A stretch of DNA of 64,000 nucleotides from Flavobacterium weaverense (GTDB taxonomy: Bacteria; Bacteroidota; Bacteroidia; Flavobacteriales; Flavobacteriaceae), in the NCBI RefSeq assembly GCF_003688495.1, contig NZ_REFH01000009.1, positions 1-64,000 on the forward strand. The letters run 5' to 3'. A program made the position numbers and the translations under genes. The notes below the pieces were generated by a model that was not told the DNA's origin, did not search any database, and worked only from the letters and a program-made list of their open reading frames with translations. Below, piece after piece: positions 8,799-16,857 of this stretch. Numbering within the stretch: the first letter of the stretch is position 1; each line of letters starts with the position of its first letter.

Positions 8799-11198
8799 AT
8801 GATTACAAATACAGAATTAGAATATAAAGGAGATTTATATCCCACAAAAATTGTTTCTTATGACCATGAGGTAGATTCTGTGAGTTTTTATACAGATAAT
8901 AGTGTTATTTTGAAGGTAACCGTATTAAGAGATAGCTTAATTCGATTCAGATTTACTACCAAAGGATATTTCAGTAACGACTTTTCATATGCAATTGATA
9001 AAAGTCACACTCATGGATACAATTTTTTAGAAGTTACTGATGAAGATGAATATTACCAAATAAAGACTAGTAAAGTCAAATGTAAGATACAGAAAATTGA
9101 TATGAGATTGTCAATTTTTGATTTAAATGACTGCATTATCTTAGAAGATGAACTTGGTTTTCACTGGGAAGAAAGTTATGAACTAGGAGGTAATATTGTA
9201 AAAATGAGCAAAACATCGAAAGATGGTGAATGTTTTTACGGACTTGGTGACAAAGCTACACAGCTAAATTTGAAAGGAAAAAGATTAGAGAATTTCGCAA
9301 CTGATCAATATGCTTTTCAAAAAGATCAAGAACCTTTATATAAAGTAGTTCCTTTTTATATCGGGCTTCATAATAAAAAATCCTACGGAATTTTCTTTGA
9401 TAATACATTTAGAACCTATTTTGATTTTTGTCATGAAAGAAGAAATGTAACCAGTTATTGGGCTGAAGGTGGTGAAATGAACTATTATTTTATTTATGGT
9501 CCCCAAATGGAAGATGTTGTAACTACTTACACAGATCTTACAGGAAAGCCAGAATTACCGCCTTTGTGGGCTCTGGGATATCATCAATGTAAATGGAGCT
9601 ATTATCCAGAAAGTAATTTAAAAGAGGTAGCTGCAAAATTTAGAGAGTTGAAAATTCCTTGTGACGCCTTGTACTTAGACATCGATTACATGGAGGGATT
9701 TCGTTGTTTTACTTGGAATAAAGAGTATTTTCCAGATCCTAAAAGAATGGTCGCTGAATTAGCTGAAGATGGTTTTAAAACTGTCGTGATTATTGATCCA
9801 GGAATAAAAATTGACAAGGAATATTTTGTTTATAAAGAAGCTTTAGAAAAAGATTACTTCTGTAAGAGAGCTGATGGTCCTTATATGAAAGGAAAAGTAT
9901 GGCCAGGAGAATGTAATTTCCCAGATTACACAAATCCAGTTGTGCGAGAATGGTGGGCAGGATTATTCAAGGAATTAATTTCAGATATTGGGGTAAAAGG
10001 CGTGTGGAATGACATGAATGAGCCAGCCGTTATGGAAGTTCCTAATAAGACTTTTCCAATGGATGTAAGACATGATTATGATGGAAATCCTTGTAGTCAT
10101 AGAAAAGCACATAATATCTATGGTACTCAAATGGCAAGAGCGACGTATCATGGTGTGAAGCGATTCGCTTATCCTAAAAGACCATTTGTTATAACGAGAT
10201 CTGCTTATGCAGGAGCGCAACGTTATTCTTCTTCTTGGACGGGCGATAATATCGCTACTTGGGAACATTTATGGATTGCGAACATACAAATGCAGCGAAT
10301 GTCGATTTCTGGAATGGGATTCACCGGTTCTGATATTGGTGGTTTTGCAGAACAGCCTTCTGGCGAATTGTACGCTAGATGGATTCAACTAGGTGTTTTT
10401 CATCCTTTTTGTAGAACGCACTCTTCAGGAGATCATGGAGATCAAGAACCTTGGGCTTTTGATGAGGAAGTTATTGATATCACAAGAAAATTTGTGAATT
10501 TAAGATATCAGTTATTGCCGTATTTGTACACGATGTTTTGGCAGTACATTGAACAAGGTATTCCGATGTTGAAACCATTAGTATATTTTGATCAGGAAGA
10601 TATTCAAACGCATTATCGAAACGACGAATTTATATTTGGAAATCAAATCTTAGTTTGCCCTATTTTAGAACCAAATGCATTAGGAAGAAGGATGTATATT
10701 CCAAGAGGTGATTGGTATAATTACTGGACAAATGAATATTGTAAAGGTGGAAAAGAAATTTGGATTGATACCAAGTTTGATGAAATTCCAATTTTTGTTA
10801 AAGCAGGATCTATAATTCCGAAGTATCCCGTTCAGCAATATGTGGGCGAACTAGAATTTGATGAGTTGTCATTAGATGTTTATTATAAACTTGGTAAAGA
10901 AAAGTCTGTAGTATATGAAGATGCTCAAGATGGATACGATTATAAGAAGGGTAGGTATAGCTTTTTGTCATTTCAAACTAATGGAAAAAATAATGAGCTA
11001 ATTGTTCAAGTCCATAAAGAAGGGAAGTATGACACACAATACTCAAAATATAAAATTAATCTTATTGGACTTCCTTTTGCAATCAAGGCAATTCAAATTG
11101 ACAATGTTGAATTCTTGTTTGATAGAGAAACTTTAAAAAAAGAGAGTTATTTAATCGTTGATAAAGGATTTACAGCTTTACATATTATAGGTGAATAA
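8799..11198 (+). CDS. GH31 alpha-glucosidase
   Basis: Retaining GH31 glycosidase that removes terminal alpha-glucose from malto- or isomalto-oligosaccharides. The nucleophile is Asp405 in WNDMNEPA and the acid/base is Asp483 in WTGDN. An N-terminal beta-sandwich (about 1-235) comes before the barrel, and C-terminal beta domains after about 640. There is no signal peptide, so it should act in the cytoplasm on imported or stored alpha-glucan. Overlapping -7 matches (TAATTTTG 8747-8754, TATTTTTG 8755-8762) lie about 35-50 bp before ATG 8799, so it probably has its own promoter separate from glg. At 799 aa it is full length. No glycogen phosphorylase is in the window, so a role in glycogen or maltodextrin breakdown is inferred from context. 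Confidence 0.92.
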   Translation: MITNTELEYKGDLYPTKIVSYDHEVDSVSFYTDNSVILKVTVLRDSLIRFRFTTKGYFSNDFSYAIDKSHTHGYNFLEVTDEDEYYQIKTSKVKCKIQKIDMRLSIFDLNDCIILEDELGFHWEESYELGGNIVKMSKTSKDGECFYGLGDKATQLNLKGKRLENFATDQYAFQKDQEPLYKVVPFYIGLHNKKSYGIFFDNTFRTYFDFCHERRNVTSYWAEGGEMNYYFIYGPQMEDVVTTYTDLTGKPELPPLWALGYHQCKWSYYPESNLKEVAAKFRELKIPCDALYLDIDYMEGFRCFTWNKEYFPDPKRMVAELAEDGFKTVVIIDPGIKIDKEYFVYKEALEKDYFCKRADGPYMKGKVWPGECNFPDYTNPVVREWWAGLFKELISDIGVKGVWNDMNEPAVMEVPNKTFPMDVRHDYDGNPCSHRKAHNIYGTQMARATYHGVKRFAYPKRPFVITRSAYAGAQRYSSSWTGDNIATWEHLWIANIQMQRMSISGMGFTGSDIGGFAEQPSGELYARWIQLGVFHPFCRTHSSGDHGDQEPWAFDEEVIDITRKFVNLRYQLLPYLYTMFWQYIEQGIPMLKPLVYFDQEDIQTHYRNDEFIFGNQILVCPILEPNALGRRMYIPRGDWYNYWTNEYCKGGKEIWIDTKFDEIPIFVKAGSIIPKYPVQQYVGELEFDELSLDVYYKLGKEKSVVYEDAQDGYDYKKGRYSFLSFQTNGKNNELIVQVHKEGKYDTQYSKYKINLIGLPFAIKAIQIDNVEFLFDRETLKKESYLIVDKGFTALHIIGE

Positions 11199-11286
11199 CA
11201 ATAATAATGAAACATTATGTTTAAATTATATAAATGTTAAAGTTTGTTAACAGTGTATATTTGTCCAATAAATTAAATCTTAGATT

Positions 11287-12099
11287 ATGAAAAAACATAT
11301 ATTATTAGGAATATGCGCGTTAGGTTTAGTGTACTCTTGTGCGACTAATCCAATTACGGGAAAAAAGAGTTTGAACTTTGTTTCGAATAGTGAATTGTTT
11401 CCTTCATCGTTTCAACAGTATGGCACTTTTTTGAAAGAAAATAAAGTTATTACTGGAACTGCCGATGCAAGAAAAGTAGAAAATGTAGGTTTAAGAATAA
11501 AAGCTGCTGCTGAAAAATACTTAATTTACCTAGGACAAGGACAGTATTTAAAAGACTACCGTTGGGAATATAAATTAATTGATAACAAAGAAGTAAACGC
11601 TTGGTGTATGCCAGGAGGAAAAATCGTTGTGTACTCTGGTATTTTACCAGTAACAAAAACTGATGCAGGTTTAGCAACAGTAATGGGTCATGAAGTTTCT
11701 CACGCATTAGCTAATCATGGTGCGCAGCGTATGAGCGCAGGTCAGTTACAAGAAATTATCGGTGTAGGTGTTTCTGCAGCTACTTCTGGTAAAAGTGAGC
11801 AAACGCAACAAATTTGGAATCAAGCTTACGGGATTGGTTCTCAAGTAGGAGTAATGTTACCTTTTAGTAGAGGTCACGAAACTGAAGCTGATAAAATTGG
11901 TCTTACATTAATGGCTATCGCTGGATATAATCCTGAGGAGTCTATTACTTTCTGGACAAGAATGGCATCACAATCATCTGGTCAAGCGCCATCAGAGATT
12001 ATGAGTACGCACCCATCTGATGCTACGAGAATTGCAAATTTAAAAGCATTAATTCCAGAAGCTAAAGCAATGGCTGCTAAAGTTGGAGTTATAAAATAA
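11287..12099 (+). CDS. M48 family zinc metalloprotease, lipoprotein
   Basis: Periplasm-facing, LoiP/BepA-like peptidase, probably in envelope protein quality control. The zinc site is HEVSH (His135, Glu136, His139) with third ligand Glu200 in the HETEADKIG segment. The N-terminal 18 residues form a lipoprotein signal with lipobox VYSC (Cys18), followed by TNPITGKKSL, a segment common at the N-terminus of such M48 lipoproteins. There are no TPR repeats, so at 270 aa it is the short LoiP-like type. A -7 match TATATTTG sits at 11256-11263. It is monocistronic, with a strong terminator at 12119. Confidence 0.92.
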   Translation: MKKHILLGICALGLVYSCATNPITGKKSLNFVSNSELFPSSFQQYGTFLKENKVITGTADARKVENVGLRIKAAAEKYLIYLGQGQYLKDYRWEYKLIDNKEVNAWCMPGGKIVVYSGILPVTKTDAGLATVMGHEVSHALANHGAQRMSAGQLQEIIGVGVSAATSGKSEQTQQIWNQAYGIGSQVGVMLPFSRGHETEADKIGLTLMAIAGYNPEESITFWTRMASQSSGQAPSEIMSTHPSDATRIANLKALIPEAKAMAAKVGVIK

Positions 12100-12118
12100 T
12101 ATTTTTTTAGATAATTTT

Positions 12119-12156
12119 AAAAAAGGCTAATCTCATTTGAGTTTAGCCTTTTTTTT
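12119..12156 (+). terminator. Terminator after the M48 protease gene
   Basis: Long hairpin built from GGCTAA (12125-12130) with TTAGCC, extended inside by CTCA/TGAG and outside by an A-run/T-run, ending in eight T. Confidence 0.9.
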
Positions 12157-12193
12157 GTTTTAAAATTGTTATTAATTGTTAAAGTTATTGTTG

Positions 12194-12216
12194 AGTAATA
12201 AGCTAAGCTTGTTACT
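12194..12216. promoter_or_regulatory. Near-perfect 23-bp palindrome before the UMF1 transporter gene
   Basis: AGTAATAAGCT (12194-12204) and AGCTTGTTACT (12206-12216) are inverted copies with one mismatch around a single A. It sits 67 bp before the ATG of the transporter and is not followed by a T-run, so an operator is more likely than a terminator. The binding protein is unknown. Confidence 0.35.
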
Positions 12217-12282
12217 ATTTTAATACAACTATACTTTTTCTTTGGATAAAATTAAATAAATTCGCAACTCAAAATATCTACT

Positions 12283-13608
12283 ATGGCTGATTTACCAAAA
12301 GGAAGTACGAAATTATTAAATGCTTGGGCTTTTTATGATTGGTCAAATTCTGTTTATACTTTAACTATCGCGTCGGCAATATTTCCAATATTTTATGAAG
12401 CCTTATTTTCTGATCGAAGTCATTACATCAATGCTTTTGGATTTAGCTTAAAAAATTCGGCGCTTATAAGTTTTGTAACAGCCATCGCATTTTTACTGGT
12501 TGCTGTGATGTCTCCATTATTATCTGGAATAGCAGATTATGCTGGTAATAAGAAGTCGTTTATGAAATTCTTTTGTTATGTTGGAGCACTTTCGTGCATG
12601 GGTTTGTACTGGTTTAATTTAGATAACATATATATTGGATTGATTTTCTATCTTTTTGGTTTGATAGGGTATTGGGGAAGTTTAGTTTTTTATAATTCCT
12701 ATTTACCTGATATTGCTTTTGTAGAGCAGCAAGACAAAATTAGTGCCAAGGGATATTCTATGGGATATGTGGGAAGCGTAATTTTACTTGTAGTCAATTT
12801 AGCAATGATTATGAAGCCCACTATATTTGGAATTTCAGGTAGTTCAGGTGAAGCGGCAATGAAGGCGATGCGATATTCCTTTGTGATGGTTGGTGTTTGG
12901 TGGATTATCTTTAGTCAATATTCGTATTATTATTTACCAAAGGGTAATAGAAAAGATGATAAAAAAGTAACGCATCACTTAATTTTCAACGGCTTTAAGG
13001 AGTTAATGAAAGTTTGGATTTTGCTTAAAGCTAATATTGCACTTAAGCGATACTTAGGAAGTTTCTTTATATCTAGTATGGCTGTGCAAACAGCGATGTT
13101 AGTTGCTACATATTTTGGTGCTCAGGAAATTGAGTGGTCCTCAAAAGAGGAAAGCACTACAGGACTCATAATATGTATTTTATTAATCCAGCTTGTTGCC
13201 ATTGTAGGAGCATTATTAACTTCCAAGGCTTCTGAAAAATTTGGGAACATACCGACATTAATTTTTATTAATTGTTTTTGGGTTTTACTTTGTGCGGGCT
13301 CTTTTTTTATCACGCAACCTATAGAATTTTATGTAATGGCTACTTTGGTTGGTCTTGTAATGGGCGGAATTCAAGCATTATCGCGCTCTACATATTCAAA
13401 ACTACTTCCTGAAACTCAGGATACAGCATCTTTCTTTAGTTTTTATGATGTGGCAGAAAAAATCGGAATAGTAATTGGGATGATGGTTTACGGAATAATT
13501 GATCAAATTACTGGAAGTCCTAGATTCGGAATTGCTTCATTGGCAATCTTTTTTATAATAGCTGTTATTCTTTTGAATAGAGTGCCAAAAAAAGGTGTTT
13601 TAAATTAA
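12283..13608 (+). CDS. UMF1/Atg22-type MFS transporter
   Basis: Polytopic membrane protein of 441 aa with about 12 predicted hydrophobic helices. The N-terminal AWAFYDWSNSVY block is typical of the UMF1 family, which includes vacuole effluxer Atg22 and uncharacterised bacterial MFS proteins. The GIADYAGNKK loop between helices 2 and 3 is the MFS A-motif equivalent. The substrate is unknown; amino-acid efflux is known for yeast Atg22, and carrying that over would be a guess. It is convergent with the DUF2807 gene, only 31 bp between the stops. A 23-bp palindrome upstream may regulate it. Confidence 0.82.
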   Translation: MADLPKGSTKLLNAWAFYDWSNSVYTLTIASAIFPIFYEALFSDRSHYINAFGFSLKNSALISFVTAIAFLLVAVMSPLLSGIADYAGNKKSFMKFFCYVGALSCMGLYWFNLDNIYIGLIFYLFGLIGYWGSLVFYNSYLPDIAFVEQQDKISAKGYSMGYVGSVILLVVNLAMIMKPTIFGISGSSGEAAMKAMRYSFVMVGVWWIIFSQYSYYYLPKGNRKDDKKVTHHLIFNGFKELMKVWILLKANIALKRYLGSFFISSMAVQTAMLVATYFGAQEIEWSSKEESTTGLIICILLIQLVAIVGALLTSKASEKFGNIPTLIFINCFWVLLCAGSFFITQPIEFYVMATLVGLVMGGIQALSRSTYSKLLPETQDTASFFSFYDVAEKIGIVIGMMVYGIIDQITGSPRFGIASLAIFFIIAVILLNRVPKKGVLN

Positions 13609-13639
13609 TAAAACATCTTACTGTAAAAATTATTTTTAA

Positions 13640-14374
13640 TTACAATTTAGTAATATCACCTGAGCCGTTAACTTTAGTATCTTTTTTCTCAGGATCACCG
13701 CTATATTTAATATCACCCGATCCAGAAACCCTTGCATAAATACTTTCTGAACAGAAAATCGAACTATCACCAGATCCAGAAACAGTTACATTGGCGTTTT
13801 TAGATTTCATTTTAGAAGCCTTTATATCACCAGAGCCACTTAGAACACTATTGATATTTTCTGTTTTACCATTAAGTACGATATCTCCTGAGCCATTTAG
13901 CGTCACATCTAATTCTTTTGAGTCAATACTTAATCTTAAATCTCCAGAACCTGTTAGCTTAACAGCAAATTTATTAGCCATAATAGTATTTTTAGTATCA
14001 ATATCACCTGATCCTGTTAATGAAACTTGACTAATACTTTCAAATGGAACAGTAATCAACAATTTCTTTCCATTACTGGTGCTTATATTTTTATTTTTTT
14101 CGGTACTGATTTTAAGTTCTTGATTTACTACTTCAATTTTAATATATGGCAATAAATTTTCTTCGCCGTTCAAAGTGATATTCCCTTCTTTTCCAGCAAT
14201 TAATTCTACATCAAAAAAGCCTATTACTGCAATTTTGTCGTAAGCTGCAGTTACTCTTTTTTCAGAAACTACTTTGCCGTTTCCCTTAATTTTTTGATTA
14301 GAGAACCACTGCGCATTTGAGACTGTCGTGAATAATAGTGCACAAGTAAGTGCTAATTGGATTGATTTTTTCAT
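13640..14374 (-). CDS. Secreted head-GIN (DUF2807) protein with seven GSGD repeats
   Basis: A 244-aa exported protein with a clear signal peptide ending near SNAQ (21-22). The domain is the DUF2807/GIN putative auto-transporter adhesin head. After residue 120 the motif GSGD recurs seven times (121, 142, 161, 180, 200, 218, 237) with a spacing of 18-21 residues, fitting coils of a parallel beta-helix. It has no T9SS C-terminal domain and no lipobox. It is the last gene of the sigma factor operon, 40 bp after the DUF4097-like gene. Its function is unknown; an envelope or surface role is inferred. Confidence 0.85.
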   Translation of the reverse strand: MKKSIQLALTCALLFTTVSNAQWFSNQKIKGNGKVVSEKRVTAAYDKIAVIGFFDVELIAGKEGNITLNGEENLLPYIKIEVVNQELKISTEKNKNISTSNGKKLLITVPFESISQVSLTGSGDIDTKNTIMANKFAVKLTGSGDLRLSIDSKELDVTLNGSGDIVLNGKTENINSVLSGSGDIKASKMKSKNANVTVSGSGDSSIFCSESIYARVSGSGDIKYSGDPEKKDTKVNGSGDITKL

Positions 14375-14414
14375 AATTTTTTTTGGTTTTTGATTAATGT
14401 TTAATGATTATTGT

Positions 14415-15476
14415 TTATTGTTTTTTTTGCAGTGATACGTTTCCGTAATCAGATATGATAATTAAATTATTAACTCCCTTTTTCTTGTAAAATCCACTGT
14501 ACTTTTTTGAATTTGAAACTACCTCTTTAACGCTAAAGTCTAGATCGTTATCATAATTAAAATTGGCATATTTCAAGGATACATTAAAATCGAAAGCATA
14601 GTTACTATCATAACCAATATTAATTCCGGTGTAACCGGCGGCAATGTTGACAGTGTTTACTTTGGCATTAATTCGATCAATATTTAAAGAACTATACTTT
14701 GTATTTAATTTTAAATAATCGGAAACTTCTCCAATGCGTATTGTCAAATAATTTCCAGCAGCATTCAATGTTTTGACACTTTTAATTGTGATCTTTCCGT
14801 ATTTACTGCTGTACTTGATTTCGTCACTGTCAAATATAGTGACGTCTGTGTAATCTGAAATTAAATCTAATTTATTAGCCTCAGTTATTTTCAAATTCGA
14901 ATATTTTGCTATTACGGTACCATTTTTTAAAAGAGCAATGGTAGAATTTGAGCAGTAATCAATTTGAACTGAACTGTTTTTAAGAAGTTTACCCGTATTT
15001 ATTTTTCCATATTTACATTTGATTTCAGCATCGCCATAAATATCTGCGGTTACAATGTTACCATATTTGTTAATAAGCTTTACACTTCCATTTTTTGGTA
15101 TTTTTAATGTATAATTAATTTCGAAGCTGTTATTTCTTCCTTGATTTTTCGAACTCGAATTACTAATAATTGTTGTAGCTGAAACTAAATTTTTTAGTGC
15201 AACAATATCTATGTCAATATCATTTATGCGCTGATTTACCCACTTTTCATTGTCGCCACTTACCTTTATACTGATGTCAAGTTCGACTTTATCTTCATTC
15301 CATGTTGTAACAGAAATATTACCGTACGAATTATCAATTGATAGGGTCACATCTGAGTTTACAGTATAGGCTTTACTAATATTTTTTTGTTTAGAATAAT
15401 TGAAATCATTTTCTCCTGCGTATCCAAGAAATGGAATGATAAGTAGAAAAAATAAAATTTTACACTGTTTTTTCAT
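14415..15476 (-). CDS. Secreted beta-repeat protein, DUF4097-like
   Basis: A 353-aa protein with an N-terminal signal peptide (about 1-20, ending near GYAG). The rest is built from short beta-strand repeats such as IDNSYGNISV, LINKYGNIVT, KYSNLKI and SSKYGKITIK, in which a YG/YS turn recurs every 18-25 residues. This resembles the DUF4097/DUF2807 adhesin-like beta-helix families. Its start overlaps the end of the anti-sigma-like gene by 17 bases, so the two are coupled. No catalytic motif is visible. It may be an output or sensing partner of the upstream sigma/anti-sigma pair; this is inference from the operon only. Confidence 0.7.
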   Translation of the reverse strand: MKKQCKILFFLLIIPFLGYAGENDFNYSKQKNISKAYTVNSDVTLSIDNSYGNISVTTWNEDKVELDISIKVSGDNEKWVNQRINDIDIDIVALKNLVSATTIISNSSSKNQGRNNSFEINYTLKIPKNGSVKLINKYGNIVTADIYGDAEIKCKYGKINTGKLLKNSSVQIDYCSNSTIALLKNGTVIAKYSNLKITEANKLDLISDYTDVTIFDSDEIKYSSKYGKITIKSVKTLNAAGNYLTIRIGEVSDYLKLNTKYSSLNIDRINAKVNTVNIAAGYTGINIGYDSNYAFDFNVSLKYANFNYDNDLDFSVKEVVSNSKKYSGFYKKKGVNNLIIISDYGNVSLQKKQ

Positions 15477-15996
15477 CGGGAAGCTGTTTTAATTGTTCAT
15501 TCTCTTCTATATGTTGCATCACGGTTTGTAAAAACGAAATCCTAGTTTGAAGATTGTTAATCATTGCGTAAATTATTTGCTTGCTTTCTCCGTTGGTTTC
15601 TAATTCGATTATTATTTTTTCATAATCTTGATCTAGAACTTTCATTTGCTTTAAAGCATCGTTGATGATTTTTCTATTTTCTGGAGATTTTTTCTCATTC
15701 AATTTCTCTAGCTCTTTTTTTATCACAACTGTAAATATGGAATCAGTTTGTCTTGTTTCTTTCGAAGCAAATTGAAACTCGTTTACTTTCTCTTCTGATT
15801 TATGAAAAAAAGATATTCCTAGTAACAGCGCAATTGAGGCTGCAATTGCTAACGGAAGAAAATATTTTTTTGATCTTTTTTTAGTCTTTAGTTTATTTAA
15901 AAATCGCTTGTTATGACCATCTTGTAAGTCTTCTACGTCCCAGTTTTGATTTACTTTTTGAAATACATTATCTATTTTATCATTTTCCTTTTTCAT
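15460..15996 (-). CDS. One-TM anti-sigma-like protein
   Basis: A 178-aa protein with a charged cytoplasmic N-terminus (about 1-45), one hydrophobic helix (about 46-64, LPLAIAASIALLLGISF) and a charged, probably helical C-terminal part rich in Glu, Lys and Gln. It starts at the ATGA overlap with the ECF sigma gene (15993-15996), the usual place for an anti-sigma factor. I see no zinc HxxxCxxC motif, so it is not a ZAS-type anti-sigma. The assignment rests on position and topology. Confidence 0.6.
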   Translation of the reverse strand: MKKENDKIDNVFQKVNQNWDVEDLQDGHNKRFLNKLKTKKRSKKYFLPLAIAASIALLLGISFFHKSEEKVNEFQFASKETRQTDSIFTVVIKKELEKLNEKKSPENRKIINDALKQMKVLDQDYEKIIIELETNGESKQIIYAMINNLQTRISFLQTVMQHIEENEQLKQLPDEKTV

Positions 15997-16547
15997 ATTT
16001 CTTCTAATTTTTTTCTAAGACTTTCTTTAGCTCGACTTAAAGTTGTTCTACAGTTAGAATTGCTTATGTTCAAAATTTCGCTAATTTCTTCAGAATCGTA
16101 GCCTTCGATATAGAATAGCGTTAAAACCATTCTGTAATTATATTTGAGAGCGTTTATCGTTTCTAATATTTGCTTTACTTTTAAGTTATTAAACGATTCA
16201 ACATCTGCTGAATCTTCACAATTATCCTCGATTTTATAAACACTATTATCAAAATCTTCTAAGCTAAATTGATTGTTTTTTTTGTAAAAATCTATACTAG
16301 CATTGACAATGATCCTCTTAAGCCAGGAGCCAAAAGCAACTTCTTGCTTGTAACTATTTATTTTATCAAAAGCTTTCAAAAAACCTTCTTGCATAACATC
16401 TTCAGCAAAGTGGGCATCTTTTACAATTCTATACGAAACATTATACATCGCTTTAGCATAGCGATTGTAAACTTCGCATTGTGCTTTTTGATTTTTTTGC
16501 TTACAAAGCAAAATCAAGTCCTCGATATTAATTTGGTTTAAACTCAA
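15993..16547 (-). CDS. ECF-type RNA polymerase sigma factor
   Basis: A 184-aa sigma-70 family protein with only regions 2 and 4. Region 2 is at about 25-95 (YNRYAKAMYNVSYRIVKDAHFAEDVMQEGFLKAF and the SWLKRIIVNASIDFYKK part). Region 4 is at about 120-180, ending in an HTH (SEEISEILNISNSNCRTTLSRAKESLRKKL). It should direct RNA polymerase to envelope-stress or surface genes. First gene of a four-gene minus-strand operon: sigma, anti-sigma-like, DUF4097-like, DUF2807. Autoregulation is usual for such units, but no matching -35/-10 pair can be assigned by eye. Confidence 0.92.
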   Translation of the reverse strand: MSLNQINIEDLILLCKQKNQKAQCEVYNRYAKAMYNVSYRIVKDAHFAEDVMQEGFLKAFDKINSYKQEVAFGSWLKRIIVNASIDFYKKNNQFSLEDFDNSVYKIEDNCEDSADVESFNNLKVKQILETINALKYNYRMVLTLFYIEGYDSEEISEILNISNSNCRTTLSRAKESLRKKLEEI

Positions 16548-16717
16548 TCAACTGGTTATGTTATACTATAAAGACTCACTAATTAAATTTATGTTACACT
16601 TAATAAAATTAATCTTTCTTTTTTCTTAAATTATTTATTTTTTTCTTTAAAAAAAGTAATGTTTTCCAATGCGTTTAAATTGTATAAGAAGGGGAAATTC
16701 CAAATTGAAACATTCGC

Positions 16718-16735
16718 TTTGGCACAGAGATTGAA
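16718..16735 (+). promoter_or_regulatory. Sigma-54-like promoter before lon
   Basis: TTTGGCAC (16718-16725), then AGAGA, then TTGA (16731-16734). This keeps the -24 TGGCAC element and the right spacing to a -12 TTG, but the -12 dinucleotide is GA instead of GC. Transcription would start near 16746, giving a leader of about 112 nt to lon. A housekeeping -7 element (TATATTTG, 16804-16811) lies closer to the gene. The other sequence in 16548-16857 is AT-rich and shows nothing else I can assign. Confidence 0.4.
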
Positions 16736-16857
16736 TCTTTTACCCTCTAGCAAATATTAGGTATTAAACACGGTTTATATGGTATTAGATTACTTTGAAA
16801 CGGTATATTTGCTTAAATACTGATTTTTTTTAATGACAAAAAGACTTAAAATAATAT

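Noticed and set aside
13640..14374. CRISPR or DNA-level tandem repeat because of the recurring GSGD motif
   Set aside because: The repeat is at protein level with variable codons and spacing of 18-21 residues; no direct DNA repeats with constant spacers are present.
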